Below, piece by piece: positions 13,257 to 22,227 of a DNA stretch of 64,000 bases. Source of the stretch: Thalassospira indica (lineage in GTDB: Bacteria > Pseudomonadota > Alphaproteobacteria > Rhodospirillales > Thalassospiraceae); NCBI RefSeq assembly GCF_003403095.1, contig NZ_CP031555.1, positions 124,001 through 188,000 on the forward strand, given 5' to 3'. Under the pieces are notes generated by a model that did not search any database, was not told where the DNA came from, and saw only the letters and a program-made list of their open reading frames with translations. Every line of letters begins with the position of its first letter. Position 1 is the first letter of the stretch. Made by a program: the position numbers and the translations under genes.

Positions 13257-13532
13257 TCAGTTCAAACGTTCGCGAAGCTGTTTGCCGGTTTTGAAATAGG
13301 GAACCTTTTTCTCACCGACAGGAACCGCATCACCGGTACGCGGGTTACGGCCGACGCGGGCCTCGCGCTGTTTTACGGAAAATGCGCCAAAGCCGCGAAG
13401 CTCGACCCGGTCGCCGCGCGCAAGCGCGTCTGTGATCTCGTCAAAGATCGTGGCGACAATCCGTTCAACGTCGCGCTGATAGAGATGCGGGTTCATCTCC
13501 GCAAGGCGGGCAATCAATTCAGATTTTGTCAT
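13257..13532 (-). CDS. ihfB: Integration host factor subunit beta
   Basis: DNA-bending HU-family protein, 91 residues from [10 protein letters not shown]. The conserved arm [11 protein letters not shown] with the intercalating proline and the C-terminal [16 protein letters not shown] match IHF-beta. The reading frame extends to 13568 but MTKSE is the family start. Placement after sppA and near rpsA-cmk agrees with the conserved rpsA-ihfB neighbourhood. Confidence 0.96.
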   Translation of the reverse strand: MTKSELIARLAEMNPHLYQRDVERIVATIFDEITDALARGDRVELRGFGAFSVKQREARVGRNPRTGDAVPVGEKKVPYFKTGKQLRERLN

Positions 13533-13603
13533 TTCCAGGCCCCATCCTGTTGGTGCTGACAGTCTCACTCAACCACGGATTAGATTATGTCTTAAAGAAG
13601 CTC

Positions 13604-14527
13604 TCACTCAGGTTGCCAGACCGTCAGCAAACCGTCAAGTTTAAGCCCCTCAGATGACAGCACTTTTCCAAGGCTTCCCTCGAGAACAGCACTCATCAAA
13701 TCGTCTTCCGGGTATTCGATTTCAAGCGGCACTACCTGTGCATCCGTCGTGATACCGGCTTCCTCTTCGAGCCAGCGCAAGGCTTCACGACGGCCTCCAA
13801 TTTCGTCAATCAATCCGTTGGCAACAGCCTGCTGTCCGGTATAGACGCGGCCATCGGCAAGAGTCGTAACTGTTTCGACCGACATATCGCGGCGGGTCGC
13901 AACCATTTCAACAAACACGTCAAACATGTCTGAAATCAGGCCCTGCATGGCCGATTTTGCAACATCATCAACGGGTTCGAACGGATTGGGTGCAGCTTTC
14001 AGCGGACCGCTTTTTACCGTCAGCGGTTCAACACCAAGCTTTTCAAGCGTTCCATTGAAATTCATCGACTGGAAAATCACCCCGATCGAGCCGGTGATCG
14101 TTCCACGGCGGGCAATGATGTGGTCGGCGGCAATCGCGGTCATGTAACCGCCGGACGCCGCAACAGTCCCCATCTCGGCAACGATTGGCCGGGTTTCACC
14201 GATACGGCGCAGCGCCTCAAACAGCGTTTCGCCACCAACCATGGTGCCACCCGGGCTGTTGATGTGTACAATCACACCGACAACGTCGCTGTCTTCTTCA
14301 ATCGCGCGCAGCGCATCAAGAAGATAGGGGTCTTCGGTGATCACACCTTCGATGGTGACTTCAACAATGCGCGGACCCAGTCCGCCCAGAACACTGTCCT
14401 TAACACCCGTGCCAGACAAGCCGATCACGATCACCGCGATCACGGCAATCACCGCCACCACACGCCAGCGAAAGATGGATTTTTTCAAGCGGCGTCGATC
14501 CAGCAGGATATCGGCATCAAGTGCCAT
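13604..14527 (-). CDS. sppA: Signal peptide peptidase SppA (short form)
   Basis: Membrane-anchored Ser/Lys protease degrading leftover signal peptides. A single N-terminal membrane anchor (VVAVIAVIAVIVIGLSG) is followed by an S49 domain: the serine nucleophile in MGTVAASGGYM and the probable catalytic lysine in TVKSGPLKAAPN. The family hallmark HINSPGG precedes them. 307 residues fits the half-size form. The frame opens at a TTG (14557), but the ATG at 14527 with GGA upstream starts a better N-terminus. It is followed by ihfB after 71 bases. Confidence 0.93.
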   Translation of the reverse strand: MALDADILLDRRRLKKSIFRWRVVAVIAVIAVIVIGLSGTGVKDSVLGGLGPRIVEVTIEGVITEDPYLLDALRAIEEDSDVVGVIVHINSPGGTMVGGETLFEALRRIGETRPIVAEMGTVAASGGYMTAIAADHIIARRGTITGSIGVIFQSMNFNGTLEKLGVEPLTVKSGPLKAAPNPFEPVDDVAKSAMQGLISDMFDVFVEMVATRRDMSVETVTTLADGRVYTGQQAVANGLIDEIGGRREALRWLEEEAGITTDAQVVPLEIEYPEDDLMSAVLEGSLGKVLSSEGLKLDGLLTVWQPE

Positions 14528-14802
14528 CGGCGTGTCCGTTTCCAATTGTTCAATCAAATACTTAGACGAGTGTGATCGCTCAAACCCGTCTCTTCAAATG
14601 GTTTTTATCGACCCGGAAGGCAAGAACAAAAAGCGTTTAAAATCAAAATTTTCGCGAAAAATGCCGATATCGGCAGAGTCGGGCTAAAATTCAGCCCCAA
14701 AAAGCAGATGATATACAATTTGGCGCCCTTTACAGGGCCACCGGGCATTGGGCGGATATATCGGCCATTCTCCGCGCATCAACTTGCCAGATCTAGAACC
14801 CG

Positions 14803-14843
14803 GACAAAAGAAAACGGGCCGCGCAATGCGCGACCCGTCTTTT
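14803..14843 (-). terminator. Intrinsic terminator of rpsA
   Basis: Stem ACGGG-CC-GCGC / GCGCG-A-CCCGT at 14813-14839; minus-strand tail TTTTCTTTTG. It lies about 40 bases past the rpsA stop and isolates rpsA from sppA. Confidence 0.82.
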
Positions 14844-14883
14844 CGTTCTGCAAGACTGCAGAGCGTATTCGTCGGAGGGTGGC

Positions 14884-16587
14884 TTATTCGCCGCCTTCCT
14901 GTTTCTTACGCAGAGCTTCGCCGAGGATGTCGCCGAGCGATGCGCCGCTGTCTGCCGAACCGTAATCCGCCATTGCTTTCTTCTCGTCAGCAACTTCAAG
15001 AGCTTTGACAGAGAGGGAAACCTTGCGGGTTTTGGAGTCGATTGCAGTAACGCGTGCGTCGACTTTTTCACCAACTGCAAAGCGTTCCGGACGCTGTTCA
15101 GAACGCTCACGCGCCAGCTCAGCTTTACGGATGAAGCCTTTGAGTTCGGTGTCGCCAACCGAAACCTCTATGCCACCGTCGTTAACTTCGGTAACTTCAC
15201 AGGTTACAGCGTCGCCACGTTTGATGCCGACAACGGCGTCTTTGAACGGATCACCAGACAGCTGTTTGATGCCGAGCGAGATGCGTTCTTTTTCGACGTC
15301 AACGTCAAGAACCTTGGCTTTGACGATGTCGCCTTTTTTGTATTCTTTGATGACTTCTTCACCAGCGCGGTCCCATGACAGGTCCGAGAGGTGAGCCATA
15401 CCGTCGATACCGCCCATGAGGCCAATGAACAGACCGAATTCGGTGATGTTCTTGACTTCGCCTTCGATCTCGGACTCGACCGGATGAGCTGCCAGGAAGG
15501 CATCCCACGGGTTCGAGGTGCACTGCTTGAGACCAAGCGAGATACGGCGTTTCTGGGCATCGACGTCGAGCACCATGACTTCGACTTCCTGCGAGGTCGA
15601 AACGATTTTGCCCGGGTGGATGTTTTTCTTGGTCCAGGACATTTCGGAAACGTGGACCAGGCCTTCGACACCAGCTTCGAGTTCGACGAATGCGCCGTAA
15701 TCGGTGATGTTGGTGACACGACCTTCGAATTTCGAACCGACCGGGTATTTGGCTTCGACGCCTTCCCACGGATCAGCTTCAAGCTGCTTCATGCCAAGCG
15801 AGATACGCTGGGTTTCGCTGTTGAAGCGGATAACCTGGACTTTAACAGTCTGGCCGATCTGGAGAGCTTCGGACGGATGGTTGATACGTTTCCAAGCAAT
15901 GTCGGTAACGTGCAGCAGGCCATCAACGCCACCAAGATCGACGAATGCGCCGTAATCGGTGATGTTTTTGACGACGCCGTCAAGGATCTGACCTTCCTGA
16001 AGGTTCTGGATCAGTTCAGCACGCTGTTCTGCACGGGTCTCTTCGAGAACGGCACGACGCGAAACAACGATGTTGCCGCGCGAACGATCCATTTTCAGGA
16101 TCTGGAACGGCTGCGGGTTGTTCATCAGCGGGGTGACGTCACGAACCGGACGGATATCAACCTGGGAACCCGGAAGGAACGCAACTGCGCCCGACAGGTC
16201 AACGGTGAAGCCGCCTTTAACACGACCAAAGATGGTGCCGTCGACGCGTTTGCCTTCGGAGAACTGTTTTTCCAGCTCAACCCAAGCTTCTTCGCGGCGC
16301 GCTTTTTCGCGCGACAGGACGATCAGGCCATCCTTGTTTTCATAGCGGTCGACATAAACATCAACGGTATCGCCAATGTTTACTTCGCCTGCGCCAAATT
16401 CTTTAAGCGGAACGCGGCCTTCGGATTTCAGGCCGACATCGACGATGGCATCATCGTCAGTTTTTTTAACGACCGAACCGGTCATTACGCGGCCAACAAA
16501 ACCTTCGTCTTCAGAACCAAGGGTTTCAGCCAGCAGGGCGGCAAAATCTTCGCCAGTCGAGAATTGTGCTTCTTCAGCGGTGGTCAT
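14884..16587 (-). CDS. rpsA: 30S ribosomal protein S1
   Basis: mRNA-binding ribosomal protein with six S1 (OB-fold) repeats. Repeats 3 to 6 show recurrent NITDYGAFVELE / VSEMSW / RISLGLKQ patterns. The 567-residue length is standard. The reading frame extends to 16659, but the ATG at 16587 with AGGAAG at the proper distance and the acidic N-terminus TTAEEAQFSTGEDFAALL is the normal start. A long antisense ORF of 447 codons covers it and is a codon-bias shadow. It follows cmk, with a terminator between. Confidence 0.98.
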   Translation of the reverse strand: MTTAEEAQFSTGEDFAALLAETLGSEDEGFVGRVMTGSVVKKTDDDAIVDVGLKSEGRVPLKEFGAGEVNIGDTVDVYVDRYENKDGLIVLSREKARREEAWVELEKQFSEGKRVDGTIFGRVKGGFTVDLSGAVAFLPGSQVDIRPVRDVTPLMNNPQPFQILKMDRSRGNIVVSRRAVLEETRAEQRAELIQNLQEGQILDGVVKNITDYGAFVDLGGVDGLLHVTDIAWKRINHPSEALQIGQTVKVQVIRFNSETQRISLGMKQLEADPWEGVEAKYPVGSKFEGRVTNITDYGAFVELEAGVEGLVHVSEMSWTKKNIHPGKIVSTSQEVEVMVLDVDAQKRRISLGLKQCTSNPWDAFLAAHPVESEIEGEVKNITEFGLFIGLMGGIDGMAHLSDLSWDRAGEEVIKEYKKGDIVKAKVLDVDVEKERISLGIKQLSGDPFKDAVVGIKRGDAVTCEVTEVNDGGIEVSVGDTELKGFIRKAELARERSEQRPERFAVGEKVDARVTAIDSKTRKVSLSVKALEVADEKKAMADYGSADSGASLGDILGEALRKKQEGGE

Positions 16588-16721
16588 AAACCAGACTTCC
16601 TTTCGAGTATCGTCACTATATTCTGGCCAACCGGTTGTGTCCGGTGGTCTTTGCCGCAAAATCGCGGCGATTTGTCATTCAGTGTTCAAACCCGAACGCA
16701 TGTGAAGGCGAACCTTCCATA

Positions 16722-16756
16722 CACGAAAAGGTGAACGCACAAGTCGTTCACCTTAG
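16722..16756 (-). terminator. Intrinsic terminator between cmk and rpsA
   Basis: Perfect 10-bp stem AAGGTGAACG (16728-16737) / CGTTCACCTT (16745-16754), loop CACAAGT, minus-strand tail TTTTCG. It may act as an attenuator in front of rpsA. Confidence 0.75.
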
Positions 16757-16819
16757 GAACAGGCCAAAGGACCGGTACCTCGGGATCGTTCAACGCCTGA
16801 CGGTTAAAACGCCTTTTGA

Positions 16820-17473
16820 TCAGTCATCCGCACCCATATGGGTATGGATATGTGCCATGACGGCATCGAACACTGCGTTGGCATTCAGACGGTCCGTATC
16901 AATATGGATTGCGTCATCTGCCATCTTGAGCGGTGCGACATCGCGAGCACTGTCTCGGGCATCCCGTTCTTCAAGCTCTTTAAGAACGCGCTCGTATATA
17001 GCAGCGGGATTTTTTTCCTGCAACTGTTTGAACCGACGGTTTGCACGTTCTTCGACACTGGCTGTCAGATAAAACTTGATCGGTGCTTCCGGACAGACGA
17101 CCGTTCCGATGTCGCGACCATCCAATACGGCACCACGTTTACCGCCCGGCGGGGTGGTGGCAAGGGTGCGCTGAAAATCAAGCAACACCTCGCGAACCCT
17201 TGGAATCGCTGCAACTTTTGAGGCCGCGGTCCCGACTTCCTCGCTGCGAAGGGCCTCACCTTCGAGATCGGACGCGCTCAGATTTTCGGCCGCGGCCACA
17301 GCAGCGGCTTCATCAGCAGGGTCGCCATTTTCGGCCAGAACTTTCGCACCGGTCGCACGATACAGCAGGCCGGTATCGAGATAGGCATAGTCCATTGCTT
17401 CTGCGACTCGACGTGCCAAAGTCCCCTTGCCGGACGCGGCCGGCCCATCAATGGCGATGATCATATGGGTCAC
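16820..17473 (-). CDS. cmk: Cytidylate kinase
   Basis: Phosphorylates CMP and dCMP. P-loop IIAIDGPAASGKGTLAR at the N-terminus, substrate motifs YLDTGLLYRA and the DGRDIGTVVCPEAPIKFYLTAS stretch are diagnostic. 217 residues. MTHM offers two starts (17473 or 17464); the first is used. It lies 65 bases downstream of aroA and upstream of rpsA, the conserved aroA-cmk-rpsA order. Confidence 0.97.
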   Translation of the reverse strand: MTHMIIAIDGPAASGKGTLARRVAEAMDYAYLDTGLLYRATGAKVLAENGDPADEAAAVAAAENLSASDLEGEALRSEEVGTAASKVAAIPRVREVLLDFQRTLATTPPGGKRGAVLDGRDIGTVVCPEAPIKFYLTASVEERANRRFKQLQEKNPAAIYERVLKELEERDARDSARDVAPLKMADDAIHIDTDRLNANAVFDAVMAHIHTHMGADD

Positions 17474-17538
17474 TCCCTGTGATTATATCTGGTGCATCCA
17501 TAAGTCCCGAATGGTGACTTATATATTGGTGGGCCCGA

Positions 17539-18882
17539 TCAGGAATGCAGCGCAAATTTCCCGCCCATATCCGCCATCAGGGTTTCAAAGTTCGGGAAGC
17601 TCGTGGCAATCGGGTTGGCATCATCGACCGCAACCGGCTTTTCCGCGCCAAGCCCCAGAACCAGGAACGACATCGCGATACGATGATCAAGATGGGTTTC
17701 CACCTTGCCACCGCCCGGCACCACACCGCCAGTGACAATCAGATCATCGCCTTCGATCCGGTGAATGACGCCATTGGCTTCAAGACCGGCGGCCACCGCT
17801 GCCAAACGATCCGATTCCTTCACGCGCAGCTCTTCAAGATCACACATGCGCGTTTCACCCTCGGCATAGGCCGCAGCCACGGCAAGAACCGGGTATTCAT
17901 CGATCATCGACGGGGCGCGTTCGGCCGGAACGACAATGCCCTTAAGGCGGTTCTTGCCGGTCACCACCAGATCGCCGATGGTTTCCCCGGCTTCTTCGCG
18001 CTCATTGGTGATCGTGATGTCACCGCCCATTTCAATCAGGGTGGTGATCAGGCCGGTGCGCAGCGGGTTCAGACAGACATCACGAATGGTGACGTAGGAG
18101 TCCGGATTGATCAGGGCCGCCACCATCGGGAAGGCAGCAGAGCTTGGATCGGTCGGCACAACAATATCCGCAGCCTTCATTTCGACCGGACCGGTCAGAC
18201 TGACGGTGCGACCGCCATCGTCATTGACCTTCACATCGACCTCAACCCCGAAGTGACGCAGCATGCGTTCAGTATGATCGCGCGATGGTTTGGGTTCGAT
18301 TACCGTGGTGGTGCCCGTCGTGTTCAACCCGGCCAGCATCACAGCCGATTTCACCTGGGCCGATGCCATCGGCAGGGTATAGGTCACCGGTTTGGCTTCG
18401 TCGGTGCCAATCACCGCCATCGGCGGGCGACCGCGATCACGGGTAATGAATTGTGCGCCAAATTCGGACAACGGATCAGCAACACGGCCCATCGGACGTT
18501 TGCACAGTGACGCATCACCCGTGAAAAACGTCGTGATCGGATGGGTCGCAACAATGCCCGCCATCAGGCGAATGCCGGTGCCGGCATTGCCCATGTCAAT
18601 CACGCTATCGGGTTCACGCAGCGCACCGACGCCAACACCGGTGACATGCCAGGTGCCATCTTCGTCGCGGATGACTGTCGCACCCAGTTTGCGCATGGCA
18701 TCCGCCGTTGCCAGAACGTCTTCGCCTTCCAAAAGGCCGGTAACCTTGGTTGTACCAATTGCCAGACCACCAAACATCAGGGAGCGATGAGAAATAGACT
18801 TGTCACCCGGAACCCGGATATCGCCCGAAAGCGGCCCGGCCTTGGCCGAGGAAAGCGGACGTTTGGTTTGCGAAGAACTCAT
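17539..18882 (-). CDS. aroA: 3-phosphoshikimate 1-carboxyvinyltransferase (EPSP synthase), class II-like
   Basis: Sixth step of the shikimate pathway: shikimate-3-phosphate plus PEP to EPSP. The protein (447 residues from MSSSQTKRPL) aligns by eye closely with the Agrobacterium CP4 class II enzyme: PGDKSISHRSLMFGGLA, LLEGEDVLAT, GDASLCKRPMGRV, MASAQVKSAVMLAGLNT, PSMIDEYPVLAVAAA, LEELRVKESDRL and THLDHRIAMSFLVLGL. At the glyphosate-determining position (CP4 Ala100) it has Gly101, in GNAGTGIRL. The frame extends to 18981, but 18882 is the better start although its Shine-Dalgarno is weak. Divergent from the TIGR02300 gene. Confidence 0.97.
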   Translation of the reverse strand: MSSSQTKRPLSSAKAGPLSGDIRVPGDKSISHRSLMFGGLAIGTTKVTGLLEGEDVLATADAMRKLGATVIRDEDGTWHVTGVGVGALREPDSVIDMGNAGTGIRLMAGIVATHPITTFFTGDASLCKRPMGRVADPLSEFGAQFITRDRGRPPMAVIGTDEAKPVTYTLPMASAQVKSAVMLAGLNTTGTTTVIEPKPSRDHTERMLRHFGVEVDVKVNDDGGRTVSLTGPVEMKAADIVVPTDPSSAAFPMVAALINPDSYVTIRDVCLNPLRTGLITTLIEMGGDITITNEREEAGETIGDLVVTGKNRLKGIVVPAERAPSMIDEYPVLAVAAAYAEGETRMCDLEELRVKESDRLAAVAAGLEANGVIHRIEGDDLIVTGGVVPGGGKVETHLDHRIAMSFLVLGLGAEKPVAVDDANPIATSFPNFETLMADMGGKFALHS

Positions 18883-19242
18883 GGGCTCGTACCTGCCAGT
18901 CACTGTTTTATCATCAACAAAAGGCTGATTGAAATTGCACTGCGCGGCGGCCATGTTTTCAGGCGCGCGCGGGCCTTTCAATCAGGGGACCAATGCTCTA
19001 GCACAAGCGGTTGGCAGGCACCAGTATCGAACCCGAAATTCGGTGTAGGAAATTGCACGAATGTGCGGCAGATTTGTCCTATCGCCCTGCCAAAGGGAAA
19101 ATCGCGCAATTTCCTTTTGACAAGGTGCTCGCAAGATGGCAATTGGGCCTTTCAGACAAGACGCTGTGCGTAGCCTTGCTGCGCTTTTGCGACACAAAGT
19201 CTTTTTCTTAATTGATAACGGTAATTAAGAGGATTTGCCGTA
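18883..19242. promoter_or_regulatory. Divergent intergenic region aroA / TIGR02300 gene
   Basis: 360 non-coding bases between divergent genes, so promoters for both are expected. TTGACA at 19117-19122 on the plus strand is a possible -35 element, but I see no good -10 partner. A palindrome over the downstream ribosome-binding site is listed separately. The small ORFs here (66-71 codons) lack protein-like features. Confidence 0.45.
19206..19230 (+). promoter_or_regulatory. Hairpin overlapping ribosome-binding site
   Basis: Perfect 8-bp arms TCTTAATT (19206-19213) and AATTAAGA (19223-19230). The right arm overlaps the AAGAGGA Shine-Dalgarno of the gene starting at 19243, so it could limit translation initiation or be a protein-binding palindrome. 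The AT-rich stem is weak. Confidence 0.45.
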
Positions 19243-19548
19243 ATGTCAGCACGCGGTAAGAAACGTCACTGCCTCGCCTGTGGTACCAAGTATTACGACC
19301 TGAACCGTACCCCGGTTGTCTGCCCGAAATGCAAAACGCCGGACGGGGTGACAAAGGTCAAGAAATCCGCGGTTGCAAAACCGGCACCGGAAGAAGACGA
19401 AGATGTCGATGACGTCACCGATCTTGACGATGATGTCGATACCGATATCGACGACGATATTCTCGAAGATGCTTCTGATCTTGGCGAAGATGATGATGAT
19501 CTTGGCGAAGTCTATGAGCATGTCGAATCAGACGACGACGATCGCTAA
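19243..19548 (+). CDS. TIGR02300 family (FYDLN acid domain) protein
   Basis: 101-residue protein of unknown function typical of alphaproteobacteria. The N-terminus holds a zinc-ribbon-like Cys pair set (CLACGTKYYDLN and VCPKCKTP); the name-giving FYDLN motif appears here as YYDLN. The second half is extremely acidic (long Asp/Glu runs ending DDDDR). Divergence from aroA is the conserved context. Function is unknown; the zinc ribbon plus acidic tail suggests a protein- or nucleic-acid-contact role, which is inference only. Confidence 0.93.
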   Translation: MSARGKKRHCLACGTKYYDLNRTPVVCPKCKTPDGVTKVKKSAVAKPAPEEDEDVDDVTDLDDDVDTDIDDDILEDASDLGEDDDDLGEVYEHVESDDDDR

Positions 19549-19644
19549 GAAATTTTGAAAAAGGGTCTTGCCAACATTTGGCGAACCTTCTAAATATGCG
19601 CCGCGCCGCAGAGCCTGCCATGCAGACTGCGTCGCGGACAAAGT

Positions 19645-19720
<76 letters not shown>

Positions 19721-19723
19721 TTC

Positions 19724-19760
19724 AAAACCCGTTGCCTTTGGCGACGGGTTTTGTCGTTTT
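19724..19760 (+). terminator. Intrinsic terminator after tRNA-Ala
   Basis: Stem AAAACCCGT-T-GCC / GGC-G-ACGGGTTTT with loop TTT at 19724-19752, followed by GTCGTTTT on the plus strand. Confidence 0.85.
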
Positions 19761-19805
19761 AGGGTCTGACATACCCCATCATAACGACCACCAAGGGAGA
19801 GAAAG

Positions 19806-20270
19806 ATGAGCAAAGTCTGGACCGTCTATTTGTCGGGCGAAATTCACAGCGACTGGCGCGAGCGTATTGAAACCGGCGTGAAAGAAGCCGGCCTTCCGGT
19901 CGATCTGGTTGCCCCGATTACCGTGCATGAAGATTCTGATGATTGCGGCGTTGCCGTTTTCGGTGCTGAAGAAAACAAGTTCTGGCATGACCGCAAGGGC
20001 GCGCAGCTTAACGCCATGCGCACCAAGACCTTGCTGTCCCAGTCTGATCTTGCCGTCATTCGCTTTGGCGAGAAATACAAGCAGTGGAACGCGGCCTTTG
20101 ATGCTGGCTATGCCGCCGCCCTTGGCATTCCGTATATTACGCTGCATCCGGCCGAGCATGATCATGCGTTGAAGGAAGTCGATGGTGCGGCCAATGGTGT
20201 TGCCCGAGAACCCGAACAGGTGGTTGCAGCACTGGCCTATATCATCCGGGGTGATATGCCCAAGACATAA
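19806..20270 (+). CDS. YtoQ family protein
   Basis: 154-residue cytosolic protein of the YtoQ family (TIGR03646), whose function is not established. Visible family features: N-terminal VYLSGEIHSDWRE, central KFWHDRKGAQLNAMRTKTLL, and FGEKYKQWNAAFDAGYAAALG, which resembles the nucleoside 2-deoxyribosyltransferase-like fold (a conserved E in WNAAFDAGYA-type helices). Strong Shine-Dalgarno GGGAGAG precedes the ATG. It is monocistronic and convergent with the aminotransferase, with only 21 bases between. Confidence 0.88.
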   Translation: MSKVWTVYLSGEIHSDWRERIETGVKEAGLPVDLVAPITVHEDSDDCGVAVFGAEENKFWHDRKGAQLNAMRTKTLLSQSDLAVIRFGEKYKQWNAAFDAGYAAALGIPYITLHPAEHDHALKEVDGAANGVAREPEQVVAALAYIIRGDMPKT

Positions 20271-20291
20271 CAAACGCCCAAAGCCGGGCCT

Positions 20292-21461
20292 TTATGCTGA
20301 TTTCTCGGCAAAGGCCCGGATGCGTTTGATGGCTTCGCGGAGTTCGTCGTCCGGCACGGTAAGGGCAACGCGAATCAGGTTTTTGGCGTTTTCGCCAAAG
20401 GATGCGCCGGGCATGACGGCGACGTTTTGATCATCCAAAAGCCCCCAGGCGAACTCTTCGCCGTTCATGCCGGTGGCACCGACATCGATCATGGCAAACA
20501 TGCCGCCGGATACCTTTCCCGGTTTAAGCACATCGCATCCGGCAAGTTCGGTCTCGATCATATCAACGCGTGCCGCATAGCTTTTGCACATGCGGGCCGC
20601 CGTATCGAAATTGCCGCGAAGTGCCACCTCCGTCGCATCGGCGATGAAGGGCTGATTGCCAAACAGGATGGTTTCGGAAATCGGCAGGACCTTGGTGCAG
20701 AGTTCTTCGGGGCCAACGGCCCAGCCACTGCGAAAGCCGGTGGCGGCAAAGGTTTTCGAGATCGAGGATGTGACGATGGTGCGATCACGCAATTCTTCGA
20801 TTTCAAGTGGGGATGCAAAGGTGCCTTCAAACACCAGATCCTCATAGACCTCGTCACAGACAATCCATAGATCATGTTCGATGGCGATCTTGCCAAGTTC
20901 GACCAGTGTTGCGCGATCGAGCAGCGCGCCGGACGGATTGTGCGGCGTATTGAGCAGCAACACGCGGCTTTTCTTGGTGATGGCGGCGCGCAGGTCACCC
21001 GGCTGCATGATAAAGCCATGCTCGATCGACAGCGGAACGGATTGCAGTTCCGCCCCCGATGCACGGATCACCCCGGCATAGGTCGCGTAATAGGGATCAC
21101 CGACCAGTACCCCCTGCCCGGCATCCACCAGCGCCGTCATCACGGTATAAAGGGCGGTCTGCGTGCCGGGAAAACACAGGATGTTTTCCGGCGTAACGTC
21201 CGGCCAGACGGGTTTGTATTTTTCCACCAGCGCATCAAGCAGCCCGACTTCGCCCCGACCATTGGAATAATGGGTGCGACCACGCCGCATGGAGGTCTCG
21301 CAGGCGTCAATCAGGGCCGGATCGACGGGAATGTCGGGTTCGCCAATTGTCAGCTCAATGATTTTCGCACCTTGGGCCTCGCGATCACGGGCGGTGTTGT
21401 GAACGGCCCATTTGGCCCCGCCCAGCTCGGCAAGACGATCGGTAATCTTGGCATATCTCAT
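20292..21461 (-). CDS. PLP-dependent aminotransferase, class I/II
   Basis: Fold-type I aminotransferase, 389 residues. Conserved elements: LTIGEPDIPVD, GTQTALYTVMTAL, the Asn/Pro loop NTPHNPSGA, WIVCDEVYEDLVF, the PLP lysine in SSISKTFAATGFRSGW, and the substrate arginine region near LIRVALTVPD. Amino donor is unknown. Its start overlaps the stop of the upstream TetR-type regulator gene by four bases (ATGA), so the two are translationally coupled and the regulator probably controls the pair. Confidence 0.92.
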   Translation of the reverse strand: MRYAKITDRLAELGGAKWAVHNTARDREAQGAKIIELTIGEPDIPVDPALIDACETSMRRGRTHYSNGRGEVGLLDALVEKYKPVWPDVTPENILCFPGTQTALYTVMTALVDAGQGVLVGDPYYATYAGVIRASGAELQSVPLSIEHGFIMQPGDLRAAITKKSRVLLLNTPHNPSGALLDRATLVELGKIAIEHDLWIVCDEVYEDLVFEGTFASPLEIEELRDRTIVTSSISKTFAATGFRSGWAVGPEELCTKVLPISETILFGNQPFIADATEVALRGNFDTAARMCKSYAARVDMIETELAGCDVLKPGKVSGGMFAMIDVGATGMNGEEFAWGLLDDQNVAVMPGASFGENAKNLIRVALTVPDDELREAIKRIRAFAEKSA

Positions 21462-22156
21462 GATGGCTTACTTTGTTGCTTGGGATGTGTCGGCGCATTC
21501 GAGGTGTGATGGGAAATGTCGGGTGCGGACAACGCACCGGCGGGCAATTCAAGCAGGCGTTCGGCAGCACCCGTGATCAGATCGGGCAGGATATCCTGCG
21601 CATACAAGCCGGAATTCAGTGCCCCTTCCATCCAAAGCCCATCAATCAGGCCATTGAGTGCAATCGCATGGTTGCGGCAAATCGCCACACTGTGCGGGCA
21701 GCCATGATCAACCAGGACAGGCTCGATCAGGGTTTCAAGGACATTGAGAAACTCGCGATAGCCATCCCGGTGAATTTCGGCAAAGTCCCGATCATGACGC
21801 ACCCGGCCGATGAAGGTCGCCCAAAGCGAGACGGTTTCTTCGTCCATGTTGGGCTTGGTCAGGTTGGCGCGCAGGAAACTTGCCAGCTTGGCCTCTGGCG
21901 TTCCTTCGGTCGCACGTGCGCTTTCACTGGCCTGTGCCGTCAGTTGCCCGACCAGATAGGCATAGGCAGTGCGGATCATGTCATCCTTGTTGCCGAAATA
22001 ATGGCGCACCAGCCCGACTGTCACCCCGGCTTCTTCAGTGATCCGGCGCACCGATGCCCCATGCAGCCCGTCGCGGGCAATGCAGGTTAGCGTCGCCTCG
22101 ATCAAACTGCGACGGCGGACATCAAGCGACAGGCGTTGAAATGTTTTTCGGCTCAT
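21458..22156 (-). CDS. TetR/AcrR-family regulator, BetI-like
   Basis: 232-residue repressor. The N-terminal helix-turn-helix (RRSLIEATLTCIARDGLHGASVRRITEEAGVTVGLVRHYFGNKDDMI) and the BetI-type C-terminal ligand domain (LWATFIGRVRHDRDFAEIHRDGYREF, ALNGLIDGLWMEGAL) fit the BetI group. BetI itself responds to choline, but no bet genes are near, so the ligand is unknown. It overlaps the aminotransferase start by four bases. The AT-rich sequence just upstream (TATACAATTGAATAATT) may be promoter/operator. Confidence 0.9.
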   Translation of the reverse strand: MSRKTFQRLSLDVRRRSLIEATLTCIARDGLHGASVRRITEEAGVTVGLVRHYFGNKDDMIRTAYAYLVGQLTAQASESARATEGTPEAKLASFLRANLTKPNMDEETVSLWATFIGRVRHDRDFAEIHRDGYREFLNVLETLIEPVLVDHGCPHSVAICRNHAIALNGLIDGLWMEGALNSGLYAQDILPDLITGAAERLLELPAGALSAPDISHHTSNAPTHPKQQSKPS

Positions 22157-22227
22157 TGTTATACAATTGAATAATTTTGATCGGGTTTCAAGCGTGCAAT
22201 CGGGTGCGGGTATGTTGAGCGGACCGC

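Noticed and set aside
15391..16734. 447-codon plus-strand ORF antisense to rpsA
   Set aside because: It mirrors rpsA, has no ribosome-binding site or known motifs, and is explained by GC-rich codon bias.
17545..18510. 321-codon ORF antisense to aroA
   Set aside because: Lies wholly inside a clear gene on the other strand and lacks a start signal.
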